From Paenibacillus dauci (GTDB lineage: Bacteria; Bacillota; Bacilli; Paenibacillales; Paenibacillaceae): 64,000 bases of DNA. A program made the position numbers and the translations under genes. The notes beneath the pieces are model-generated. The model ran no database searches. It was not told the DNA's origin and was given only the letters and a program-made list of their open reading frames with translations. Where the stretch lies: contig NZ_KQ040800.1 of NCBI RefSeq assembly GCF_000971985.1, positions 217 to 64,216 on the forward strand, given 5' to 3'. Shown here one piece after another: positions 54,633 through 62,849 of this stretch (the stretch's first letter is position 1; each line of letters begins with the position of its first letter).

Positions 54633-55541
54633 ATGAAACAGAACAAACTGGGAGGTACCGATCTGGTAGTCGGTGAAATTGGACTGGGCTGTATGTCGCT
54701 CGGCACCGAAGAGAGTAAAGCCATCGCGTTGCTGCACGAAGCGCTCGATCTGGGCGTCACGCTGCTTGATACAGCAGACCTATATGATGAGGGACGCAAC
54801 GAAGAAATTGTCGGCAAAGCAATCAAAGGCCGCCGGAGCGATGTTGTACTCGCTACCAAAGTCGGCAATCGCCGTATTCCGGGCCAGGACGGCTGGTTAT
54901 GGGACGCGTCCAAGGAGTATATCCTGGAGGCGGTCAAGGACAGTCTGCGCCGCTTACAAACCGATTATATCGATCTGTATCAGCTGCATGGCGGTACGAT
55001 GGACGATAATATCGATGAGGCTATTGAAGCTTTTGAACAGTTGAAAAACGAAGGACTGATTCGCCAGTATGGCATTTCTTCGATTCGTCCCAATGTTATT
55101 CGTGAATACGTGAAGCGTTCGCATCTGGTCAGCGTGATGAGCCAGTACAGCATCCTGGATCGTCGTCCGGAAGAGGAGGTTCTGCCGTTGCTGGCAGAGA
55201 ATGGTATCAGCGCTATTGTTCGTGGCCCGGTAGCCAGCGGAGCTCTTGCAGACGGACGCGAAGACAAGGCGCAAAAGGGCTATCTCGGTATCGATGGAGC
55301 CGAGATTATGGATCTGCGTCGTCAGCTCGAACCGTTATGCGGAACGGAGCGCAGCATGAGTCAGTTGGCAATTCGTTATGCGCTGTCTCATCCGGCCGTT
55401 GGTGCTGTGATTCCGGGAGCGAGTTCCTCGGAGCAGCTGCGTCATAATGTAGAAGCCGCTTCATCTCCAGCATTGACCGAGGACGAAGTACGACTGATCC
55501 GTTCGATCCGTCCTGCCAATCAGTATACCCAGCATCGTTAA
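54633..55541 (+). CDS. aldo/keto reductase
   Basis: A 302-residue NADPH-dependent oxidoreductase of the AKR (beta/alpha)8 fold. Catalytic tetrad candidates are Asp in LLDTADLYDEG (about 49) with Tyr five residues later, Lys in ATKVGN (about 75) and His in YQLHGG (about 112). The cofactor-binding end reads AVIPGASSSEQLRHNVEAA. GAGAGGAG precedes ATG. Substrate unknown; the family acts on aldehydes and methylglyoxal-like compounds. Its terminator is at 55564. Confidence 0.94.
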   Translation: MKQNKLGGTDLVVGEIGLGCMSLGTEESKAIALLHEALDLGVTLLDTADLYDEGRNEEIVGKAIKGRRSDVVLATKVGNRRIPGQDGWLWDASKEYILEAVKDSLRRLQTDYIDLYQLHGGTMDDNIDEAIEAFEQLKNEGLIRQYGISSIRPNVIREYVKRSHLVSVMSQYSILDRRPEEEVLPLLAENGISAIVRGPVASGALADGREDKAQKGYLGIDGAEIMDLRRQLEPLCGTERSMSQLAIRYALSHPAVGAVIPGASSSEQLRHNVEAASSPALTEDEVRLIRSIRPANQYTQHR

Positions 55542-55563
55542 GCAGGGCAGTTGTAGTCATTTG

Positions 55564-55597
55564 GAGCATCTCCTATGTATGGGAGATGCTTTTTTTG
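55564..55597 (+). terminator. terminator after the aldo/keto reductase gene
   Basis: GAGCATCTCC pairs with GGGAGATGCT around TATGTAT, followed by a seven-T run. Confidence 0.92.
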
Positions 55598-55715
55598 TAA
55601 TGTTCGTGCTGCGTCGGCAAAGAATATGTCCATAATAGAATAAAGGAATGTTCCTTTGACTATCATTTCTGGTTAATAAGGGACAGGTTAGTTGTTACAT
55701 AAGGAGGCGAAAAAT

Positions 55716-56507
55716 ATGTGGAGTGCGTTAATGTGGGGAGCCATTGCCGGCTCGGCGGTGCTGCTCGGAGCATTGGTAGCAATGTATTTCAAAATTCCCA
55801 AAAAGATTATTGGCTGGATTATGGCATTCGGTACCGGTACGCTGATCGGGGCGGCTTCATTTGAACTGCTCGAAGATGCGATCGAGGATGGCGGACTGGT
55901 CGCTACAGCGATTGGATTTCTGGTCGGGGCTGTTGTCTACACCGTATTCGACTTGCTGATCTCTTCACGGGGCGGTGCGAATCGCAAACGTTCTTATTAC
56001 AGCCGGGCTGAAGAAGGAGATGATCAGGATAGCAGCGGACAAGATGATTCTTCGAATGGCAAAAAAGGCAAATCCAAAGGCGGCAGCGGTCTCGGTATTT
56101 TTGCCGGTACAGTGATGGATGCTATTCCCGAATCCATTATGATTGGAGCCAGTCTGCTGACAGGGCAGGGAGTCAGTGCCGTGCTGGTCGTGTCTATTTT
56201 TGTAAGTAATATTCCAGAAGGACTGTCCAGTACCGTAGGGATGCAGCAGAGCAATTATTCCCGCGGCAAAATCTGGGGCATGTGGATCGCTGTATTGATC
56301 GTATCCTCGCTCGCTTCCATGCTGGGTTATCTGTTCCTGGAAATGCTGCCCAATGAGATCAAAGCAGGGATCGGCGCCTTTGCCGGCGGCGGCATTATCG
56401 CTATGCTGTGCTCTACGATGGCACCGGAAGCCTATGAAGAAGGTGGCCCGATGGTTGGCTTGATTGCTTCACTGGGGCTACTGACTGCGCTGGTACTGAG
56501 TATTTAA
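55716..56507 (+). CDS. ZIP family metal transporter
   Basis: A 263-residue membrane protein with about seven or eight segments. The ZIP metal-site helices are visible as GTVMDAIPESIMIGASLLTG (about 136-155) and VSNIPEGLSSTVGM (about 169-182), with ASFELLEDAIEDG earlier. A hydrophilic Ser/Asp/Lys-rich loop (about residues 88-128) replaces the usual His-rich loop. In the family the substrates are zinc, iron or manganese. AAGGAGG is 9 bases before ATG 55716. It is a single gene with a terminator at 56544. Confidence 0.9.
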   Translation: MWSALMWGAIAGSAVLLGALVAMYFKIPKKIIGWIMAFGTGTLIGAASFELLEDAIEDGGLVATAIGFLVGAVVYTVFDLLISSRGGANRKRSYYSRAEEGDDQDSSGQDDSSNGKKGKSKGGSGLGIFAGTVMDAIPESIMIGASLLTGQGVSAVLVVSIFVSNIPEGLSSTVGMQQSNYSRGKIWGMWIAVLIVSSLASMLGYLFLEMLPNEIKAGIGAFAGGGIIAMLCSTMAPEAYEEGGPMVGLIASLGLLTALVLSI

Positions 56508-56543
56508 TATTTGATTGTAGGGTAGAAAGTAAAATGATCACAG

Positions 56544-56595
56544 TAAATACATCAGCTGATTTCCCGATTGAGGAGTCGGCTGATGTATTTTTTTG
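56544..56595 (+). terminator. terminator after the ZIP gene
   Basis: AAATACATCAGC pairs with GCTGATGTATTTTTTT across a 20-base loop with further TGA/TCG pairing. The AT-rich sequence from 56596 to 56817 holds no recognised gene. Confidence 0.9.
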
Positions 56596-56817
56596 GTAAG
56601 ATTAGGGAAATAAAAAATGTTATTAGGAAGCATGCCATCCCGGAAGGGTATGTTTAATAAGAATGAGGTTCTATATATGGAACCAGTAAATAAAATATTC
56701 AAAAAATATTTGATATATTCATGCATAATAAGCACATCAATATTAAAATATTATAAATTGGTATTTTTGAAATAAGATTAAAGTTGTTTGCCTTTTTATA
56801 AATATTGAAGAGTTGAG

Positions 56818-57696
56818 GTGAATCATTTTTATATGGAGACTAATCTTATTATTGATGATGAAAATGAGTTAAGGATATTACATAATATGTTGATGGAAGC
56901 AAAATTCAGTATTAGTCCTGATGATGTAAGGGTCAGTGCCAGTCCCTTTAGTGCTAGTCTTGCTTGGCAAACATTGGAGAAATTAATATCAAAGCAAACT
57001 GAAAAAAATCCTGCCAAATCTCAAAGTTGGGCAATCTGGCTAGAAAAAAAGAAGTCATGGATATGGGAACGATCCTTATCTTATTTATTGAAGAATCCAC
57101 CTTATCGCTGGGATGAAATAGATCAGGTGACAAAGATTAATTATATAAAATGGGCATTAAGTCCGTATCAGCCTACCGAAGAAGATATACATGAATTTAT
57201 AAGAGAATATGAATTTTACTATAAGGAAATAAAACTGGGAAAAGAAATCTGGCTTAGGAAACTGGGCGCTACCAATCAAAATATGCTTGAACAATTAGAG
57301 CATAATCTACATGTTCGATTTTCAAATGATTATAGGGAGTTTTTGCTGAAATATAACGGAGGCACCCCTATTGTTCATTACTGCACTTTTAATGTGGATG
57401 AATTAAAAGAAGTTATACCTCTGAAAGCAATGTATGGGATTGGTTTGGTTGAACGTTATAACTTGGAATATAGAAATTCTTTTAGGAATGATATACCTAG
57501 AGGGTATTTTATTATTGGAGAAACAGCAGAAGGAGGAAAATTGCTTTTAGGAAAAGATCAAGAAAAACAGGGTGTTTATTACTGGAGTCATTTATATCAA
57601 GATGATCCAGATAGTGAAAAAGGGTTATACAAACTTGCAGATCGTTTTGATTCCTTTATGAATATGTGGAAAAAATTGACCAAGTCGCTAGGATGA
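56818..57696 (+). CDS. SMI1/KNR4 (SUKH) domain protein, possible orphan immunity protein
   Basis: A protein of about 290 residues. The C-terminal half (about 148-288) is a SUKH/SMI1-KNR4 domain: LEQLEHNLHVRFSNDYREFLLKYNGG, followed by YFIIGETAEGGKLLLGKDQEKQGVYYWSH and FDSFMNMWKKL. SUKH proteins are often immunity factors against contact-dependent nuclease toxins. The N-terminal ~140 residues are not recognised. The start is unclear: GTG 56818 directly follows GAGG, and ATG 56833 is 15 bases beyond. The gene is clearly more AT-rich than its neighbours and no toxin gene is adjacent, suggesting acquired DNA. Confidence 0.82.
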   Translation: MNHFYMETNLIIDDENELRILHNMLMEAKFSISPDDVRVSASPFSASLAWQTLEKLISKQTEKNPAKSQSWAIWLEKKKSWIWERSLSYLLKNPPYRWDEIDQVTKINYIKWALSPYQPTEEDIHEFIREYEFYYKEIKLGKEIWLRKLGATNQNMLEQLEHNLHVRFSNDYREFLLKYNGGTPIVHYCTFNVDELKEVIPLKAMYGIGLVERYNLEYRNSFRNDIPRGYFIIGETAEGGKLLLGKDQEKQGVYYWSHLYQDDPDSEKGLYKLADRFDSFMNMWKKLTKSLG

Positions 57697-57854
57697 ATAA
57701 TACTTCTGTTTAATTAAAGTAGGATAACATTTCATGAGTCTGCTATTGTCTATTGTATAACTGTCTTATCAAAGTCTATGTTGATTTATGTGTAATCGTT
57801 ATTCGTATCTTACAACTTTCAGTTTATATCCATATATGCAAAAGGAGAGTCGTC

Positions 57855-58628
57855 ATGAAAGGAACACTGTTTACCGAAAGACATGCCGGTCGTGAACTGT
57901 TGATTTATTTGCCTCCTTCCTATGATCAGGCGGCCTATCCGTTGCCGGTGGTCTATGTGCAGGATAGTGGCGATCTGTATGACCCTGTGCTGAATGCCAA
58001 TCTGTATCATCTGGAGCTACGCTTTGCAGCCGGAACTTTACCTGAATGCATTCTGGTCGGCATTATGCCCCATGACCGGATTCATGAATATACGCCGTGG
58101 ACGGCCCAGAAGCTATTGCCAGGACGAAGATATGATGATTTTGGTGGCAGAGCCAGCCAGTATCTGTATATGATCGTCCATGAGCTCAAGCCGTGGATCG
58201 ATCGCAATTTCTATACTGACCCGCGCCCGGAAAGCACCGGCATCGTTGGCAAATCACTCGGCGGTCTGGTTGCCTTGTTCGCCGCCTATGTATATCCGGA
58301 GGTATTCGGCCGCATTGGTGCGATGTCGGCTTCCCTCTGGTACGAAGGATTCGTGGAGTTTATGGAAGAGCGCCAGCTGAATCCCCACCTGCGGATCTAT
58401 ATGGATATCGGCTCTCTGGAAGGCACAGCCAAGACCAATCGACAGCGAATGATGCAATCCCTTACCGATGAAGCAGCAGCCATTCTGGCGCGCAGTGAGC
58501 TGCCTCCTGAACAGCGACAATTTGTGAGGATTGAGGGAGAAGATCATAACGAAGAGGCTTTTCACCGCCGATTCCCGGAAATGATGGACTGGCTGTATGC
58601 CCGTCATAGCATCCGGCTGCTGCAATAG
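57855..58628 (+). CDS. esterase, alpha/beta hydrolase (enterochelin-esterase-like)
   Basis: A 257-residue cytosolic hydrolase of the esterase-D/Fes-like group. It opens with LLIYLPPSYDQAAYPLPVVYVQDSGDLYD. The nucleophile elbow is GIVGKSLGGLVALFAAY (Ser at about 138), and the late His is in EGEDHNEEAFHRRFPEMMDWL (about 227). This type includes ferric-siderophore esterases, which would fit the iron genes nearby, but general carboxylesterases look alike. AAAGGAG is 7 bases before ATG 57855. It is a single gene. Confidence 0.87.
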   Translation: MKGTLFTERHAGRELLIYLPPSYDQAAYPLPVVYVQDSGDLYDPVLNANLYHLELRFAAGTLPECILVGIMPHDRIHEYTPWTAQKLLPGRRYDDFGGRASQYLYMIVHELKPWIDRNFYTDPRPESTGIVGKSLGGLVALFAAYVYPEVFGRIGAMSASLWYEGFVEFMEERQLNPHLRIYMDIGSLEGTAKTNRQRMMQSLTDEAAAILARSELPPEQRQFVRIEGEDHNEEAFHRRFPEMMDWLYARHSIRLLQ

Positions 58629-58766
58629 ATACCTTGCCAAATTTAACTAAAAAGCAGATAATGAAGACAGAGAATTCTTTAAATTAAGATAGCTGGAAAG
58701 ATCGCAGTCATTCATTGCTGCTGATTGGACAGTCAAATAAATCGATTTGGAAGGAGCGATTCTCTA

Positions 58767-59084
58767 ATGGAAAGAATAGAATCCGCAGAGCAGTACCAGC
58801 AATTGATCGGTGAACAAGAATATACAGTTATCAAGTTCGATACGAACTGGTGCCCGGATTGCAGAACGTTGGATCGCTTTATGGGCGGGATCATTGAACA
58901 GAACCCGGACAAACGCTTCTATGCGATGGATGCAGAGAAATTCCAGGATCTGGCCGAGCAAAATGAAGTACGCGGTATCCCGAGTCTGCTTGTGTACCGT
59001 AATGGGGAGAAAGTCGCCCATTTGCACAGCAAATTTGCCAAAACACCAGCACAGGTATCCGAATACCTGGCCGAAGTTAAATAA
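58767..59084 (+). CDS. thioredoxin family protein
   Basis: A 105-residue thioredoxin-fold protein, no signal peptide. The redox motif is NWCPDCRTLD (Cys-Pro-Asp-Cys, about residues 29-32), differing from the CGPC of classical thioredoxin, and the cis-Pro loop is VRGIPSLLVYRNGEKV. GGAGCG is 7 bases before ATG 58767. It probably acts in cytosolic thiol reduction. A terminator at 59105 follows. Confidence 0.93.
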   Translation: MERIESAEQYQQLIGEQEYTVIKFDTNWCPDCRTLDRFMGGIIEQNPDKRFYAMDAEKFQDLAEQNEVRGIPSLLVYRNGEKVAHLHSKFAKTPAQVSEYLAEVK

Positions 59085-59104
59085 ATACCCGTATACCAGC
59101 AAAA

Positions 59105-59142
59105 AACCCGGTACAGGATGATCATCCTGCCGGGCTTTTTTT
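59105..59142. terminator. terminator after the thioredoxin gene
   Basis: AACCCGG pairs with CCGGGCTT, and CAGGATGATCATCCTG inside is itself a perfect palindrome. A T-run follows on the plus side and an A-run precedes, so it can also serve the convergent MarR gene. Confidence 0.9.
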
Positions 59143-59205
59143 GTGGTAAGGTATATGTTAAGCAGCTAAAGTATATGTGAAATGTAAAATAACATCATTA
59201 CATTA

Positions 59206-59661
59206 TTATCTTTGCTTCGCAACCAGCTCTTTACGTTTGAGAATAAGATGCTCTACACTGCGCAGATGGAGCAGTAGCTCATCCGCGTCTTCGTCATTGA
59301 GTTCACGGATATTCTCGACCAGTTTGCTGGCCATGATACCAAAAATTTTATCCAAAGCTCTTCCGCCCTTGCGGGTGATGGAGATACTCACATAACGGCG
59401 ATCTTGGTCGGAGCGGGTGCGTTCAATCAGTTCTTCTTGTTCCAGTTTGTCACAAATTTGAGTTACAGCACTTGTTGTCAGGCCGGTTGCCTTGACGATG
59501 TCAGTACCATATTGACTGCCGTTGTTCAGCAGAAAGTGTAGAATAAAGATCTCGGTCGTATTGGACTTCAGCTGACGCATCAATGTAGGTAGTTCCATGA
59601 TCCGCGGCATACGGTCTACAAGTAATAAATAACTCTTAAGCATTTCACCAGACGTTTCCAA
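59206..59661 (-). CDS. MarR-family transcriptional regulator
   Basis: A 151-residue winged-helix regulator. Its DNA-binding part is GSQYGTDIVKATGLTTSAVTQICDKLEQEELIERTRSDQDRRYVSISITRKG (about residues 48-100). The start is TTG 59661 with GAGGAGG 8 bases upstream; an in-frame Met at residue 7 lacks a site. It is divergent from the peptide deformylase gene, with a pair of inverted 11-base sites between them. Its ligand is unknown. Confidence 0.9.
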   Translation of the reverse strand: METSGEMLKSYLLLVDRMPRIMELPTLMRQLKSNTTEIFILHFLLNNGSQYGTDIVKATGLTTSAVTQICDKLEQEELIERTRSDQDRRYVSISITRKGGRALDKIFGIMASKLVENIRELNDEDADELLLHLRSVEHLILKRKELVAKQR

Positions 59662-59855
59662 TTGTTAAATCCTCCTCAATAATATAGGTAAAACTGTTAG
59701 TTAATTATCGATATGATGAAAAGTGTGAAAAATGATTAACTATCAGAATTCCATTATGTAACATCAGGTTGTCCAAAATAGAAAATGCAAAAATTCAAAT
59801 AAGAAATGCAAGATTCTTAAAACTTCCTTAACAATATAGTAATTTGTTACCAGTA

Positions 59856-59910
59856 TTACGTCAATGCAAATTCGACAGATTGAGACAAAAAACCGCTGTC
59901 ATTGACGTAA
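59856..59910. promoter_or_regulatory. widely spaced inverted repeat between MarR and deformylase genes
   Basis: TTACGTCAATG (59856-59866) is repeated exactly in inverse at 59900-59910, with 33 bases between. TCA/TGACGTAA cores lie 44 bases centre to centre, about four helical turns. CAAATT/AATTTG also recurs next to each arm. The likely role is regulator binding; the gap contains no gene. Confidence 0.6.
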
Positions 59911-60042
59911 ATTTGAACTTTTTTTATAATTAAATATAAATATCGCCGATTTAGCTATCATTTTTTAAAATGTTGAACTATGCACAGTCTGTCATTGTCT
60001 TGGGCAGGCGAATTATATCAATTAAAAGGTGGCCCAATTCTA

Positions 60043-60618
60043 TTGAACCATTCATCACTTCCCTTTGTAACCATGGACGAAATTGTACGTGAAGGTGATC
60101 CGATTCTTCGAGAGGTAACGGATCCGGTAACCCTTCCTTTATCCGAAGAGGAACGCACAAAAGTCAATCGCATGATGGAGTTCCTCAAAAAATCCCAGGA
60201 CGAAAAAGCGGCTGAGCAATATGGACTGCGGGCGGGTATAGGTCTTTCTGCCAATCAGATTGGATGGAACAAACGCGTCTTTGTTGTGTATTTTACCGAT
60301 GATCAGGACCGTCAGCTGGAATATATCTTCTGTAATCCCAAGCTGGTCAGTCATTCGGCTGCAATGATCTATCTGGAGAGCGGTGAAGGGTGTCTGTCTG
60401 TAGATCGTCCAGTGGACGGTTATGTACCAAGATATGAGAAAGTTACGGTGCAGGCATATACGCCGGACGGGCAACTGTTCAAGCTCAAGTTGAAAGGCTT
60501 TGCTGCTGTAGTATTCCAGCATGAGTATGATCATCTGAATGGTGTCATGTTCTATGATCATATTAATAAAAAAGATCCATTCCGTCTGCCTGATGCTGAA
60601 TATATACGTCCGCTATAA
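60043..60618 (+). CDS. def: peptide deformylase
   Basis: Removes the formyl group from nascent N-terminal Met. The three metal/active-site motifs are in order: GIGLSANQIG (Ala-to-Ser variant of the usual G-x-G-L-A-A-x-Q), EGCLSV (Cys metal ligand) and QHEYDHLNG (two His ligands and catalytic Glu). The 191-residue length and the inserted segment between motifs fit the type-2 (Gram-positive) class. The start is taken as TTG 60043, with AAAAGGTGG 10 bases upstream; ATG 60073 (MDEIVREGDP) lacks a site, and ATG 59980 adds unrelated residues. Confidence 0.93.
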   Translation: MNHSSLPFVTMDEIVREGDPILREVTDPVTLPLSEEERTKVNRMMEFLKKSQDEKAAEQYGLRAGIGLSANQIGWNKRVFVVYFTDDQDRQLEYIFCNPKLVSHSAAMIYLESGEGCLSVDRPVDGYVPRYEKVTVQAYTPDGQLFKLKLKGFAAVVFQHEYDHLNGVMFYDHINKKDPFRLPDAEYIRPL

Positions 60619-60713
60619 TCTTTATAGTATATCGGACAAATATTCATTTTCATGAATTATTTTCATAAAAAAATTCATACTTTCTTAAAACTTTTAAAAT
60701 GGGGCAGATTGGT

Positions 60714-60836
60714 ATGAAAGAGGAATTCGAACTGCAGCCATTTACCCAGATGGGGAATTCAACTATAGTTCGCAAGCCTGAAATGCTATTCTGCTATGCT
60801 CCTATAGACTACATGATGAGGAAAGACCGTCGATGA
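60714..60836 (+). CDS. possible 40-residue small protein
   Basis: An open frame starting ATG 60714 (MKEEFELQPFTQM) and ending in the loop of the terminator at 60822. A weak GGGGCAG lies about 8 bases upstream. No family is recognised and chance occurrence is likely. Otherwise the 60619-60991 gap holds only the terminator and a promoter region. Confidence 0.2.
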   Translation: MKEEFELQPFTQMGNSTIVRKPEMLFCYAPIDYMMRKDRR

Positions 60837-60850
60837 AAGACGGTCTTTTT
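60822..60850 (+). terminator. terminator between deformylase and the YesM-like kinase
   Basis: AAAGACCGTC pairs with GACGGTCTTTTT around GATGAAA. It ends transcription from def, about 200 bases after its stop. Confidence 0.85.
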
Positions 60851-60889
60851 CATCTGGTTGTGATATGATACATTATATTTCCGATTGAT

Positions 60890-60903
60890 TGTAAGCGTTT
60901 TAA
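60890..60903. promoter_or_regulatory. cre-like site upstream of the YesM/YesN pair
   Basis: TGTAAGCGTTTTAA matches the CcpA cre consensus at 13 of 14 positions. A TATAAT at 60915-60920 follows, but no well-spaced -35 is seen. It lies about 90 bases upstream of the kinase gene. Confidence 0.5.
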
Positions 60904-60991
60904 TATGCCGTATATATAATAATTTGGAATAGTGACGTACAGTAATCAGCCAGTAATTATCTATATTGATCAGGCGGAGCGATGAGAAGAT

Positions 60992-62782
60992 ATGAAGAAA
61001 GTGCGTGGAACGATGCTGCAGCTGCTCATTGAGCGTATCAATAATATCAAGATCAAGAATAAGCTTATTTTTGCGTATATTTTTGTCGTAGTACTGCCCG
61101 TACTATGCATTGGCGGGCTCGTCGTAGATTATCTGCGCCAGGAAGCGCTCAATAATGCAATCGAACAGACCACGAATAATGTAGAGCGCATCAAAAATCA
61201 AATGACGACTATGCTGCGTATCCCCATTAATATCTCGAATGAACTATTATTCGATAGTCGGCTCAGTCAGGTCGTCAATACACGCTATGAGCGGGTGTAT
61301 GATCTGGTAGAAGCTTACCATAATTATCAGGAATTTGATGAATATCTGCGCCTGTACTCCGAAATATCAGCGATACGTTTTTACACCAGCAACGACACGA
61401 TCCAGAATAACCTTGAATTTATGAAAATTAATTCGGATACCCGCAGCAGTGAATGGTATCAAACAGCCATCAACAGTCGCAAGATCAACTGGTTCTATCG
61501 CAGTGATGACCAGATCAGCCCGATCAAAAAGCTCAGCCTTGTACGTGATATCAAATTCAGTGATTATACGACAAGCGGAGTTCTTGTTATCGAATTGAGC
61601 CAAGCGTATCTGAATTCACTGATTAGTGCAGAGCCATTTGAGACGATGATTCTGGATCAAGACGGTAATATTGTAGCAGCCAAGGATACGACGCTCATCG
61701 GCAAGCGTCTGGATGATCCCGTGATCGATATTGATATTGATCCTGCCGGCAAAGGCACCTATGAGCGGGAAGTTAACGGTCAGCAGTCCAATATTGTTGT
61801 TGATGAACTGATACCGGAGAGCAGTGCCAATGGACTCAGGATTGTATCCGTGTTCTCCAATAATACAATTGTACGGGATTCCAATATGATCATACTGATC
61901 GGAACCGGTGTACTGCTACTGATTCTGCTCAGTGGACTGCTGTTTCTGCAGTTGATCTCGCTGCTGATTACCCGGCGTCTGTCCGGACTCAGCCGTCAGA
62001 TGAATAAGGTCGGTACCGGTGATCTGAGTGCGATGTCGCATATTTCCGGAATGGACGAGATCGGTCAGCTCTCCCGCAAGTTCAATGATATGATCGCCAG
62101 TATCCGTCAGCTGATGGATCAGGTGTATGAGACGAATGAGCGCAATACTCGACTGGAGATCAGCCAGCGGGAGATTAATTTCAAGATGCTGGCCAGTCAG
62201 ATCAATCCGCACTTTCTGTTCAACGCGCTGGAGTCGATCCGGATGAAAGCCTACATGAATGGGGAAAAGGAGATCGCCTATATCGTTCGGCTGCTCGGCA
62301 AGCTGATCCGCAACAATCTGGAGATCGGCAACAAGCAGACAACGATTGAAGGCGAGATGGAGCTGATTCGCTCTTATCTGGAGATTCAGAAGTTCCGCTT
62401 TGGCGATCGGCTGAATTACGAATTGCTGCTTGATCCCCAGACATGCCGGACACCGATTCCTCCACTTATTATCCAGCCGCTGGTCGAGAATGCCATTATT
62501 CATGGTATGGAGAGCAAGGAAGGCGGCGGGCTCATCATTATCCGTACCCTCCAGATCGATCATGAAGTGATGGTCGATGTGATCGATAATGGAACCGGAA
62601 TGAGCGAGAGCAGGCTGGAGCAGGTGCGGCAGTCGCTGCATAGTGAAGGTGAAGGGGAACGCATCGGTCTGCGTAATGTACATCAGCGTCTGACCCTTTC
62701 TTATGGAAGCGCCTATGGTCTGCATATCTCCAGTACGCCACATGTCGGCACACAGATTTCCTTTAAAATTCCAGCAGGATAA
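60992..62782 (+). CDS. YesM-type (HPK7) membrane sensor histidine kinase
   Basis: A 596-residue sensor. Membrane segment 1 (LIFAYIFVVVLPVLCIGGLVV) is near residues 25-45, followed by a dCache-like extracytoplasmic domain to about 300. Membrane segment 2 (MIILIGTGVLLLILLSGLLFLQL) is followed by HAMP (about 325-375). The His_kinase domain has SQINPHFLFNALESIRMKAYM (phospho-acceptor His about 411) and HATPase motifs PLVENAIIHG, DNGTGM and RIGLRNVHQRL. This class senses sugars or oligosaccharides and pairs with AraC-type regulators such as the next gene. The start has only GAGAAG nearby; ATG 61013 is an alternative. Confidence 0.93.
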   Translation: MKKVRGTMLQLLIERINNIKIKNKLIFAYIFVVVLPVLCIGGLVVDYLRQEALNNAIEQTTNNVERIKNQMTTMLRIPINISNELLFDSRLSQVVNTRYERVYDLVEAYHNYQEFDEYLRLYSEISAIRFYTSNDTIQNNLEFMKINSDTRSSEWYQTAINSRKINWFYRSDDQISPIKKLSLVRDIKFSDYTTSGVLVIELSQAYLNSLISAEPFETMILDQDGNIVAAKDTTLIGKRLDDPVIDIDIDPAGKGTYEREVNGQQSNIVVDELIPESSANGLRIVSVFSNNTIVRDSNMIILIGTGVLLLILLSGLLFLQLISLLITRRLSGLSRQMNKVGTGDLSAMSHISGMDEIGQLSRKFNDMIASIRQLMDQVYETNERNTRLEISQREINFKMLASQINPHFLFNALESIRMKAYMNGEKEIAYIVRLLGKLIRNNLEIGNKQTTIEGEMELIRSYLEIQKFRFGDRLNYELLLDPQTCRTPIPPLIIQPLVENAIIHGMESKEGGGLIIIRTLQIDHEVMVDVIDNGTGMSESRLEQVRQSLHSEGEGERIGLRNVHQRLTLSYGSAYGLHISSTPHVGTQISFKIPAG

Positions 62783-62849
62783 CGATTCAGCAGCATCGCA
62801 CCATTCATCAGACAGATGTTATACCATTCTTGGCAGGGGGAGGTACATT

